Source: Clostridia bacterium
Lineage (GTDB): Bacteria; Bacillota_A; Clostridia; Oscillospirales; CAG-272
DNA: 64,000 bases
NCBI GenBank assembly: GCA_017501345.1
Contig: JAFVXC010000009.1
Location: forward strand, 1-64,000
Direction of reading: 5' to 3'
Below are positions 52,390 to 60,406 of the stretch, piece after piece. The notes under the pieces were generated by a model. It was not told the origin of the DNA. It made no database searches and worked only from the letters and a program-made list of their open reading frames with translations. Position numbers and translations under genes: made by a program. Every line of letters begins with the position of its first letter. The first letter of the stretch is position 1.

Positions 52390-54075
52390 TCACACCTCCG
52401 GTTTCCGTACGATGATGTCGTCGATCGCGCCGCCGGGAGGAAGCATCGGAAGCACGAATTCATCCTGCCCGATCGGGGTGTCGATCACGACGGGACCGTT
52501 TACGGTCAGAGCCTTTTTGAACACCTCGCGAAATTCCTCAATCGAGGAAACGCGGTAGCCTTCGGCACCGAACGCCTCTGCAAGTTTCACGAAATCGGTC
52601 TTGCGATCGAGCACGGTGTTCGAATAGTGCTTGTTGAAGAAGAGGGTCTGCCATTGGCGAACCATACCGAGCACGCCATTGTTGAACAGGACGATCACGA
52701 CGGGGATCTTGTAAGAGACCGCCGTTGCAAGCTCGTTCAGATTCATACCGAAGCTGCCGTCACCCGTGATCAGTACAGTCGTGTCGCGGCTTGCGACGCG
52801 CGCACCGATCGCCGCACCGAGGCCGAAGCCCATTGTTCCGAGACCACCGCTTGAAACGAATCTGCGAGTGCTGTCGAAATGTGCATACTGCGCGGTCCAC
52901 ATCTGATGCTGACCGACGTCGGTCGCGAAGATCGTACCCTTCGGCTTTTCTGCATTGATCACGTCTAGGATCTGTCGCGGTGTGATCGCACCACCTGCGA
53001 GACGCTCAGCCTCCTCTGCAAATCGGAGCTCGTCCTTCTTAAAGGCGGTGACAAGCTCGTTCCATTCGGGATGCTTGCTTTCGGAAAGCCCCGAAACGAT
53101 ACGGCGGAAGGAATCCTCCACGTCGCCGACGATGCCGACTGACACGCGGATGTTTTTATTGATCTCCGAAAAATCGGGGTCAAGCTGAATGATCTTGCTG
53201 TTCTGCGCAAATTTCGAAACGTTTCCGGTTGCGCGGTCGCTGAAGCGTACGCCGACCGCGAGGATGCAGTCGGAATCCTTCAGTGCCATAGAGGAGGCGT
53301 AATGACCGTGCATACCCTCCATTCCCAGGAAGCGCGGCTCGTCGTTCGAGATTGCCGAAAGTCCCATAAACGAGCAGCCGATATATGCGTCGATCTTTTC
53401 TGCGAGGGCAAGCACCTCTCGGCCCATACCGAGTCCTGCCGCACCGCCGCCGATATATATGTAAGGCCGTTTTGCATCCTTCAGAATATCGATCGCCGCG
53501 TCGATCTTATCCTGCGCTCCGAGCGGCAGGGGGATCTTTTCGGGAATGGGCTCGGGCTCGTATTCGGTCACGGCTGTCTGTACGTCCTTCGGAATGTCAA
53601 TGAGGACGGGACCGGGTCTGCCCGATTTTGCAATGCGGAAGGCCTCGCGGATCACGTCCGCAAGCTTCGTGACGTCATTGACGAAATAGTTGTGCTTCGT
53701 GATCGGAAGCGTGATGCCCGTGATATCGATCTCCTGGAAGCTGTCCTTGCCGATCAGAGAACAGGAGACGTTTCCCGTGATCGCAACCAATGGGATCGAG
53801 TCGAGCATCGCGGTCGCGATACCCGTTACGAGGTTGGTCGCACCGGGACCCGAGGTCGCGATGACGACACCGACCTTGCCCGTCGCGCGGGAGTATCCGT
53901 CTGCCGCGTGGGATGCACCCTGCTCGTGTGCGGTGAGGATGTGATTCAGTCGATCGCTCCTTTCGTAAAGAGCGTCGTATATGTTGATAACCTGACCGCC
54001 GGGGTAGCCGAACACGTCGGTAACCCCCTGCTCGATCAAGGTCTCAATGACGATTTCTGCGCCTTTGAGCTTCAT
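52390..54075 (-). CDS. ilvB: Acetolactate synthase large subunit
   Basis: 561 residues. The TPP-enzyme layout is complete: catalytic Glu in TAHEQGASHAADGYSR, the FAD-binding middle domain, and the C-terminal GDGSFGMNLNELAT (Mg-TPP, GDGx24-27N) with NNGVLGMVRQWQ. It condenses two pyruvates, or pyruvate with 2-oxobutanoate. It follows leuA by 27 bp. Confidence 0.96.
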   Translation of the reverse strand: MKLKGAEIVIETLIEQGVTDVFGYPGGQVINIYDALYERSDRLNHILTAHEQGASHAADGYSRATGKVGVVIATSGPGATNLVTGIATAMLDSIPLVAITGNVSCSLIGKDSFQEIDITGITLPITKHNYFVNDVTKLADVIREAFRIAKSGRPGPVLIDIPKDVQTAVTEYEPEPIPEKIPLPLGAQDKIDAAIDILKDAKRPYIYIGGGAAGLGMGREVLALAEKIDAYIGCSFMGLSAISNDEPRFLGMEGMHGHYASSMALKDSDCILAVGVRFSDRATGNVSKFAQNSKIIQLDPDFSEINKNIRVSVGIVGDVEDSFRRIVSGLSESKHPEWNELVTAFKKDELRFAEEAERLAGGAITPRQILDVINAEKPKGTIFATDVGQHQMWTAQYAHFDSTRRFVSSGGLGTMGFGLGAAIGARVASRDTTVLITGDGSFGMNLNELATAVSYKIPVVIVLFNNGVLGMVRQWQTLFFNKHYSNTVLDRKTDFVKLAEAFGAEGYRVSSIEEFREVFKKALTVNGPVVIDTPIGQDEFVLPMLPPGGAIDDIIVRKPEV

Positions 54076-54102
54076 TTATAGGTGAACTCCTTTCGCTATA
54101 TA

Positions 54103-55779
54103 TTATCTTGCCGCTCTTTTTTCAAGAAGCAGGCGGTTTACGGCACTGCAAAGAGCCTTCTGCGACGAGCGGCTGATGTCCTCGTCGATGCCCGTGCCCC
54201 AATAGGCCTTACCGTCGTAGACGATCCCTATGTAGGATGCCGCCTTCGAGGAGGATTTGCCCTCCAGAGCGTGCTGTGTATAGGATTCAAGGGTGAAGTC
54301 AAGCTGTGTGAAGGCCTTGAGGGCGTTGCTCACGGCGTCGAGACGGCCGTTGCCTGTGACCGAAACGGTCTCCTTCCGCGCGCCCATGTGCAGGGTGACG
54401 CTTGCGTTCACGCCGGCTGCCGTGTCGGTAAATGCCGTTTTTCCAAGCGAGAGCGGGGCCTCGAGATTCACGAAGTCGCGTAAGAAGATGTCGTAGACCT
54501 CCTTCGGGAGAAGCTCGCGATGCTCGGTGTCGGAGATGTGCTTTATGTGGTAACCGAATACCTCGCGCATCTTCGGCGGGAGGACGTGATTGTACTGCGT
54601 TTCAAGAATGTATCCGATGCCGCCCTTGCCCGACTGAGAATTGATGCGGATGACGTCCGCCTCGTAAATGCGTCCGACGTCCGAGGGATCGATCGGGAGG
54701 TAGGGCACGTTCCAAATCTTCAGATCCTTTTCGGCGCGCCACTTCATACCCTTGGCGATCGCATCCTGATGCGAGCCGCTGAATGCCGCGAAGACGAGCT
54801 GACCGCTGTATGGCTGACGCTCATAGACGTGCATTCTCGTAACCTTTTCGTAGACCTCGGTGATTGCGGGGAGATTCGAGAAATCGAGACCCGGATCAAC
54901 GCCCTGCGAAAAGAGGTTCAGGGCGAGGGTGACGATATCGACGTTGCCGGTGCGCTCGCCGTTACCGAACAGTGTACCCTCGATGCGGTCACCGCCTGCG
55001 AGAAGCCCCATTTCGCTGTCCGCGATGGCGCACCCACGGTCGTTGTGCGGGTGAAGGGAGATAATCACGTTCTCACGGAACAAGAGATTCTTGTCCATAT
55101 ATTCGACCTGCGCGGCGTAAACGTGCGGCATCGAATGGGAGACCGTGACGGGAAGATTGATAATGACCTTGCTTTCTGCGGTCGGCTTCCATACGTTAAG
55201 GACTGCGTTGCAGATCTCGAGTGCGAACTCGGGCTCTGTTCCCGTGAAGCTTTCGGGGGAATATTCGAAGATGATATTGCCCTCGGCCTCTTTCCGATAC
55301 TTCTCGCAAAGCTCAGCTCCGAAGACGGCGATCTTTACGATTTCTTCCTTATTCTTTTTAAAGACCTGCTCGCGCTGTGCGACCGACGTTGAATTGTACA
55401 GATGAACGACCGCGTTTTTGGCACCGCGGATTGCCTCAAAGGTCTTTTTTATGATGTGCTCTCGCGACTGGGTGAGGACCTGGATCGTTACGTCGTCGGG
55501 GATCAGGTTCTGCTCGATCAGGGTACGGCAGAACTCGTACTCGGTCTCGGAGGCGGCGGGGAAGCCGATCTCGATTTCCTTAAAGCCGATGTCGCACAGC
55601 ACCTTGAAGAATTCGAGCTTCTCCTCAAGGCTCATCGGAATGATGAGTGCCTGATTACCGTCGCGAAGGTCGACGCTGCACCAGATCGGCGCCTTGTCGA
55701 GGCTGTCCTTTTTCATCCAGTCCATCGTAACACCCTGCGGGATGAAATATTGCTTTTCATATTTTTCGTAATTGTTCAT
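54103..55779 (-). CDS. leuA: 2-isopropylmalate synthase (LeuA2 type)
   Basis: 558 residues. The DRE-TIM motif reads DLRDGNQAL, and the metal-binding HPHNDRG and GNGERTGNVD segments follow. The N-terminal extension (MNNYEKYEKQYFIP) and the length are those of the LeuA2 subgroup, also found in Actinobacteria and fungi. The C-terminal LeuA dimer/regulatory domain (about 430-558) mediates leucine feedback. It is the first gene of the operon and is controlled by the T-box upstream. Confidence 0.95.
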   Translation of the reverse strand: MNNYEKYEKQYFIPQGVTMDWMKKDSLDKAPIWCSVDLRDGNQALIIPMSLEEKLEFFKVLCDIGFKEIEIGFPAASETEYEFCRTLIEQNLIPDDVTIQVLTQSREHIIKKTFEAIRGAKNAVVHLYNSTSVAQREQVFKKNKEEIVKIAVFGAELCEKYRKEAEGNIIFEYSPESFTGTEPEFALEICNAVLNVWKPTAESKVIINLPVTVSHSMPHVYAAQVEYMDKNLLFRENVIISLHPHNDRGCAIADSEMGLLAGGDRIEGTLFGNGERTGNVDIVTLALNLFSQGVDPGLDFSNLPAITEVYEKVTRMHVYERQPYSGQLVFAAFSGSHQDAIAKGMKWRAEKDLKIWNVPYLPIDPSDVGRIYEADVIRINSQSGKGGIGYILETQYNHVLPPKMREVFGYHIKHISDTEHRELLPKEVYDIFLRDFVNLEAPLSLGKTAFTDTAAGVNASVTLHMGARKETVSVTGNGRLDAVSNALKAFTQLDFTLESYTQHALEGKSSSKAASYIGIVYDGKAYWGTGIDEDISRSSQKALCSAVNRLLLEKRAAR

Positions 55780-55814
55780 AGGGGTTGTTCCTTTCCTTGG
55801 GTGCGGGCGAATTT

Positions 55815-56120
55815 AACAAAAAAACGCCTCCCTCACGCAAATATCCCACGATTGCGTAAAAGAGACGAAGACGATTCTCCGCGGTACCACTCTGCTTGGT
55901 GCGTTGCACCCACTTGTGTCCTGTCAAGCAACAGGATCTCTCGATAACGGGAGAGACCGTCCAAATCTACAAGGAATCGCTCGAGAGGGCTCGAACGCCG
56001 TTCGGATGGAAGCTCAGGGAGGAGATAACTGCCGCCTGCATATCGTCTCGCACCGTCCGACGACTCTCTGAAATGCTTTCTGCAGCAGCCGGGATTCCCA
56101 TCGGCGCTTTTCAAAAGAAT
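55815..56120 (-). ncRNA. T-box leader of the branched-chain amino acid operon
   Basis: The minus-strand leader of about 300 nt carries the T-box sequence AGAGTGGTACCGCGG (55879-55893) that pairs with the uncharged tRNA acceptor end. Just downstream is a terminator hairpin (55815-55867) ending in a run of seven T. A stem I with the conserved AGAGAG/GGTGCGA features lies in the 5' half. The specifier loop 3' strand appears to read AGTTATCTCC, so ATC (Ile) or CTC (Leu) could be the specifier; I cannot decide by eye. Uncharged tRNA would stabilise the antiterminator and switch the operon on. Confidence 0.92.
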
Positions 56121-56126
56121 AGACCT

Positions 56127-56155
56127 ATTATAATACAGTTTTTCTTTCTTGTCAA
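56127..56155 (-). promoter_or_regulatory. Promoter of the T-box/leuA operon
   Basis: Minus-strand TTGACA (56150-56155), 17-bp spacer, TATAAT (56127-56132), 7 bp upstream of the leader start. Confidence 0.9.
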
Positions 56156-56280
56156 GGGGGGAAAACAATTTTTTTTGAAAGTTTTTTGAAATTTTCGGCA
56201 AAGGAGGAACAAAAACGACTTATCGCCGCTCGGGGACGAAATAAAAATTCCAAAAACGGAATAAAATTTGCAAAAAACGC

Positions 56281-56309
56281 TTGACAATATGCCGAAAAAG
56301 GAGTATAAT
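56281..56309 (+). promoter_or_regulatory. recA promoter
   Basis: TTGACA (56281-56286), 17-bp spacer, TATAAT (56304-56309). CGAAC followed by GCGA at 56324-56336 is only a partial match to a Gram-positive LexA box, so SOS control is not shown. Confidence 0.85.
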
Positions 56310-56369
56310 GAAGCCATAAAAGAAACGAACAAAAGCGAATACACACTTCGTTCACAAAGGAGCAACAAA

Positions 56370-57506
56370 ATGGCTACAAAATCGAGTAAGAAGAATATGA
56401 CCCCCATCGAAACGGGGGGCGATAAGGAAGCAAAGGCAAAGGCGCTGAAAACGGCGATCTCCCAACTGGAGCGCGATTACGGCGCGGGCACGATTATGAA
56501 GCTTGGCGAAAACACCCGTATGGAAGTGCAGGCGGTGCATACGGGCTCGATCGCACTTGATATGGCGCTCGGCATCGGTGGTGTTCCGCGCGGACGCATC
56601 ATAGAGATCTTCGGCCCTGAATCCTCGGGTAAAACGACGGTCGCGCTTCACATCATTGCAGAGGTGCAGAAGGCGGGGGGAGAGGCGGCATTTATTGATG
56701 CCGAGCACGCGCTCGATCCGGTCTACGCGAAGGCACTCGGCGTAGACATCAACAATCTGCTCGTTTCCCAGCCCGATTGCGGCGAGGACGCGCTTGAGAT
56801 CACCGAGGCACTTGTGCGCTCGGGTGCGATCGACGTCGTGGTCATCGACTCGGTCGCGGCACTCGTTCCGCGTCAGGAGATCGAGGGCGATATGGGACAG
56901 AGTATGGTCGGTGTGCAGGCGCGTCTGATGTCTCAGGCGATGCGTAAGCTCTCCGCGATCATTTCGAAAACCAATGCCGTGGTCATTTTCATCAATCAGC
57001 TTCGCGAAAAGGTCGGTGTGCTGTATGGAAATCCCGAGACGACGACGGGCGGTCGCGCACTGAAGTTCTATGCATCGGTCCGTATCGATATCCGCAAGAC
57101 CGATCAGCTGAAGAACGGTTCGGAGATCTACGGCAACCGCGTAAAGTGCAAGATCGTAAAGAACAAGGTCGCGCCCCCCTTCCGCGTTGCCGAATTTGAT
57201 ATTCTGTATGGAAAGGGAATCTCCCGTGACGGTGAGATCCTCGATTATGCGATTACGCTCGACGTCATCAAGAAGAGCGGCTCGTGGTTTTCGTACGAGG
57301 GCGAGCGTATCGGTCAGGGCAAGGACAACGTGCGCAAGAAGCTGGAGGCCGATCCCGCGTTTGCCGCAGAGGTCGAAGCGAAGGTGCGCGCCGCGCTTGA
57401 AAGCGGTGCCATCGGCGGAGAGGACGAGTTCGAGCTTGAGGAGGACGGAGACGGTGACGATTTCGACATTCGCGTTCTCGAGGCGGATGACGAAGCGGGT
57501 CTCTGA
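56370..57506 (+). CDS. recA: Recombinase RecA
   Basis: 378 residues from the ATG at 56370, with AAAGGAG before it; the 34 codons upstream in frame contain the promoter and are not coding. Walker [10 protein letters not shown] is at 82-90, followed by [10 protein letters not shown] and the L1/L2 DNA-binding loops ([42 protein letters not shown]). It promotes strand exchange and SOS induction. The acidic C-terminal tail is long, as in other Clostridia. recX follows by 9 bp. Confidence 0.97.
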   Translation: MATKSSKKNMTPIETGGDKEAKAKALKTAISQLERDYGAGTIMKLGENTRMEVQAVHTGSIALDMALGIGGVPRGRIIEIFGPESSGKTTVALHIIAEVQKAGGEAAFIDAEHALDPVYAKALGVDINNLLVSQPDCGEDALEITEALVRSGAIDVVVIDSVAALVPRQEIEGDMGQSMVGVQARLMSQAMRKLSAIISKTNAVVIFINQLREKVGVLYGNPETTTGGRALKFYASVRIDIRKTDQLKNGSEIYGNRVKCKIVKNKVAPPFRVAEFDILYGKGISRDGEILDYAITLDVIKKSGSWFSYEGERIGQGKDNVRKKLEADPAFAAEVEAKVRAALESGAIGGEDEFELEEDGDGDDFDIRVLEADDEAGL

Positions 57507-57515
57507 TATACGACG

Positions 57516-58190
57516 ATGCAGATCCGTATTCTTTCTATGACGGCGCAGAACGGCGGCTCGGAGGTCCTTCTTCGTGTGGAGCTTTGCGAGGATGTGTTCG
57601 ACGTCGCGGAGAATGCGCTGAGCCTTGCGCGAAAGCCCACGCGTGAAACGCGTGAGCTCGTTCTCCTGCTCGACCGATATACCGAGCTTCGTCCTGCGAG
57701 GGGTGTGATCGACGAGGAGACCTTCCTCGCGCTCGAGCGCGCCGCCGAATTCAGCGAGGCGGTCCGCATCGGGCTTCGGATGCTTGCATTCGGATCGAAT
57801 ACGCGGCGGGGGCTCGAAAATAAGCTTTGCCGAAAGGGTGTCGCGCACGAGGCTGCGCAGGAGGCGTCTCTCTACCTTGCACAGCGAGGGTATATCGATG
57901 AGGAGCGTGACGCCGTCAGGGAGGCTGAACGGAATGTTGCAAAGCTTCGTGGGCGAAATCGCATTCGCGCAACGTTATATGAAAAGGGCTATTGTGACGC
58001 GGCAGTCGCCACGGCGGAGCGTTACCTTGACGGCGTTGATTTTGTTGTACTTTGCAAAAGGCTGATCGCGCGCAGATACGAGAAGGTGCTTGACGATCCG
58101 TCGGAATACAAGCGTGTTGCGGCGGCTCTGATGCGGAACGGCTATACGATGAGCGAGATCCGCGCGGCGCTGCATAACCCTTCGGTGTGA
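57516..58190 (+). CDS. recX: Regulatory protein RecX
   Basis: 224 residues made of three-helix repeats (ARKPTRETRELVLLLDRY; AFGSNTRRGLENKLCRKGV; AQRGYIDEERDAVREAERNV; LMRNGYTMSEIRAAL), the RecX pattern. RecX binds RecA filaments and limits their activity. It follows recA directly, as usual. The ribosome binding site is weak, so translation is probably coupled to recA. Confidence 0.88.
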   Translation: MQIRILSMTAQNGGSEVLLRVELCEDVFDVAENALSLARKPTRETRELVLLLDRYTELRPARGVIDEETFLALERAAEFSEAVRIGLRMLAFGSNTRRGLENKLCRKGVAHEAAQEASLYLAQRGYIDEERDAVREAERNVAKLRGRNRIRATLYEKGYCDAAVATAERYLDGVDFVVLCKRLIARRYEKVLDDPSEYKRVAAALMRNGYTMSEIRAALHNPSV

Positions 58191-58318
58191 GGATGGTTTC
58201 ACTCATCTTTGCGGATAAAGACCGCGCTTCCTCGGAATACTGAAAGCGTGGGGGTGAGCGATCAACGCTCGCTCGTGTCGATCTCGCCCCTGAGAGTCTG
58301 TATTTCGGGGGGCGGAAT

Positions 58319-59029
58319 ATGAAAAACAGCAAAAAAAGACGGATCGGGAGCGTGGTACAAAACGTGCGACGCCCCCCTTCCGCGGAGGCGGCGTTCTCTC
58401 TTACGGACGGGCACATCCGTGTGCTCGCCTATCGGGAGGACGCCTCTTTCGGCTTCTACGCCTTTTTGAAGCGGCTTGGCGACGTTTTGGTCTCATTTCT
58501 GTCGATCCTCCTGTTTGCTTTGCCGATGCTCCTGGTCGCAGTCGCTGTGCGGTGCGAATCTGCGGGCCCTGCGTTCTTTCGGCAGATAAGAGTCGGAAGG
58601 GGAGGACGGCTGTTCACAGTATACAAATTCCGAACAATGGTGGCGGATGCCCCGCATTGCTCATCTGCCCGACTTACGATGCTCGGAAGAGAACGGTACG
58701 TCACGCGAATGGGGCGCGTCCTGCGCCGTACGGGGCTCGACGAGCTCCCACAGCTCTTTAACGTCCTTTGCGGCGAGATGTCTCTCATAGGTCCGCGCCC
58801 GGTGATTCCCGAGGAAGTTGAGCTCGTCCGTATGCGCGTTTCACTTGGTGTTTCGGATTTGCGCCCCGGCATTACGGGACTGGCACAGGTGAGTGGGAGG
58901 GACGACCGTACTCCCGAGGAAAAGGCGGCGCTTGACGCACTTTACGCACGGACGCTGTCGCCGTTGACCGATCTGCGGATCCTTCTGCTGACGGCGCGAA
59001 CGGTTTTCCTTGGGACTGGGTGCAATTAA
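58319..59029 (+). CDS. Bacterial sugar transferase (initiating phosphoglycosyltransferase)
   Basis: 236 residues. One hydrophobic reentrant helix (about 55-75) is followed by the PF02397 core: GPAFFRQIRVGRGGRLFTVYKFRTM, the RRTGLDELPQLFNVLCGEMSLIGPRPVIPEE segment with the catalytic Asp-Glu pair, and LRPGITGLAQVSGR. Such monotopic enzymes move a sugar-1-phosphate onto undecaprenyl phosphate to begin an exopolysaccharide, capsule or glycan. No other glycan genes are nearby. The N-terminal 40 residues are basic and probably cytoplasmic. The gap from recX to this gene (128 bp) holds only a small GAGCG/CGCTC hairpin. Confidence 0.9.
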   Translation: MKNSKKRRIGSVVQNVRRPPSAEAAFSLTDGHIRVLAYREDASFGFYAFLKRLGDVLVSFLSILLFALPMLLVAVAVRCESAGPAFFRQIRVGRGGRLFTVYKFRTMVADAPHCSSARLTMLGRERYVTRMGRVLRRTGLDELPQLFNVLCGEMSLIGPRPVIPEEVELVRMRVSLGVSDLRPGITGLAQVSGRDDRTPEEKAALDALYARTLSPLTDLRILLLTARTVFLGTGCN

Positions 59030-59038
59030 GCCTTTACG

Positions 59039-60004
59039 TCACTGCGTGACGGTGAAGGCATCGGCGATGGCACCCGAAAGAAGCTCAGAGAATGCCTTCG
59101 TGAGTGCATCGATCTCTTTGGGTGAAACGAAAAAGCTTCGTCCGTTTTCAAGCACCGCGAAGAGCTCGGGGCTGATCTCTCCTTCTCGGATCCCTGCACG
59201 GGCAAGTGCGTCGTAAACGAGGGCAGAGGAATCCACCACGGTTGGGACGCCGATCGCGATCACAGGACATCCGACAGTCTCTCGGCTCAGAGCCTCGCGA
59301 TGGTTCCCGATTCCCGAGCCCGGACGGATGCCCGTGTCAGAAAGCTGGACCGTTGTCGCGAGACGCTCACAGCTTCGTGCGGCCAGCGCGTCTACGGCGA
59401 TCAGAAGATCGGGATGGACGGTTCTGACGGCGCCTTGAATGAGCTCAAGCGTCTCGATGCCGGTTTGCGCAAGAACGCCGGGGACGATAACAGAAATCGA
59501 GGCGTATCTGCGCCCTTCGTTCAGAAGCGCAGGGTCCTCACTGTCCCGCAGGTGGCGCGTGACGGGAAGAATGCTCGCAGTCTCGGGACCGAGTGCGTCT
59601 GCGGTCATATGGGCGTTTCCGAGTCCTGCCACGAGGACACGTAGGGTGTGATCGATCGGTCTCTCCGAGAGACGCTCTGCCATGCGGCGCAGCTCGGATA
59701 CAAGGATCTCGTTCAACACAGAAAGATCTTCCGGGGAGAGAAGCAAGAGCTGCCCCGTGGTGACGGTGACGTAGGTGCCGATCTCTCTTTGGAAGCGGAT
59801 CTCTCCCTCCTTTCCGTCGATCTGCAGGCGGGCAACCGATATATTGCCCCGACGGTATTCCCAATAGGATGCGCCCGCGGAGTCTTCGGCGTCGCTCGGG
59901 CTCGGTGCTTCGCAGGCAAGGTCGGTTCGAAGAAATCGGGAGACATTCTCCTTGTGCGAGCTCTGCGGAGCGGTAGTACATTTGAAATATGAAGCGTTTT
60001 TCAT
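59039..60004 (-). CDS. gpr: Germination protease GPR
   Basis: 321 residues. Family motifs: RTDLACEA at the pro-site region, LVAGLGNAHMTADALGP, PGVLAQTGIET, VDALAARSCERLATTVQLSDTGIRPGSG and PTVVDSSALVYDA. GPR is made as an inactive zymogen and degrades small acid-soluble spore proteins at germination. Presence of gpr is strong evidence that the organism forms endospores. CGGAGGTGAG precedes the ATG. It converges with the sugar transferase gene with 9 bp between stops. Confidence 0.94.
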   Translation of the reverse strand: MKNASYFKCTTAPQSSHKENVSRFLRTDLACEAPSPSDAEDSAGASYWEYRRGNISVARLQIDGKEGEIRFQREIGTYVTVTTGQLLLLSPEDLSVLNEILVSELRRMAERLSERPIDHTLRVLVAGLGNAHMTADALGPETASILPVTRHLRDSEDPALLNEGRRYASISVIVPGVLAQTGIETLELIQGAVRTVHPDLLIAVDALAARSCERLATTVQLSDTGIRPGSGIGNHREALSRETVGCPVIAIGVPTVVDSSALVYDALARAGIREGEISPELFAVLENGRSFFVSPKEIDALTKAFSELLSGAIADAFTVTQ

Positions 60005-60021
60005 CGGCTCACCTCCGACGG

Positions 60022-60048
60022 AAGTATTGCGCGCTTATGCCCCGAATA
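60022..60048 (-). promoter_or_regulatory. Possible sigma-G promoter of gpr
   Basis: On the minus strand GAATA is followed after 17 bp by CAATACT, resembling the forespore sigma-G pattern (GHATR / CATnHTA) with mismatches in the -10. It is about 20 bp upstream of the ATG, which is close. Treat as a weak candidate. Confidence 0.25.
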
Positions 60049-60112
60049 TTCGGCAGAACGGCCTTGCGTGGGAAAATTTACAGATTATATACGAAATTGC
60101 CCAAGTGGGGTC

Positions 60113-60141
60113 TTGCATTTTCCTTCGGAATCGGGTATAAT
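60113..60141 (+). promoter_or_regulatory. Promoter with no gene directly downstream
   Basis: TTGCAT (60113-60118), 17-bp spacer, TATAAT (60136-60141). The next start codon with a ribosome binding site is at 60407. Between them are AT-rich sequence, an AATGCACA/TGTGCATT inverted repeat and a second promoter. Confidence 0.55.
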
Positions 60142-60301
60142 TTGAATGCGGCACACGATCGGGTAGGCGCGAAAAATGCCGTAGACCATCCGAAACAATA
60201 CTTTTTTCGCGTGAAACAAAAAGCGAGTTGTGAAAATGCACATATTTTAAAAAAGCGAATTGTGCATTCGTCCGAATATTCTTTGACTTTGCGGAAAATC
60301 G

Positions 60302-60330
60302 TTGATTCTCCCGCCTTTTTGTGTTATAAT
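60302..60330 (+). promoter_or_regulatory. Promoter of the peptide-binding lipoprotein gene
   Basis: TTGATT (60302-60307), 17-bp spacer, TATAAT (60325-60330), about 75 bp before the ATG. Confidence 0.75.
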
Positions 60331-60406
60331 GATCGGTAGTATGAAAAGATATGCTCATTTTTCGAGATATCTGTAAACTTTCTTTCACGAGGAGGAATTC
60401 CCAACA

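Noticed and set aside
56324..56340. LexA (SOS) box upstream of recA
   Set aside because: Only the left half CGAAC fits the Gram-positive consensus; the right half is GCGA instead of GTTC.
56352..57848. A 498-codon open frame opposite recA and recX
   Set aside because: Shadow of recA, which has all its motifs and a promoter on the plus strand.
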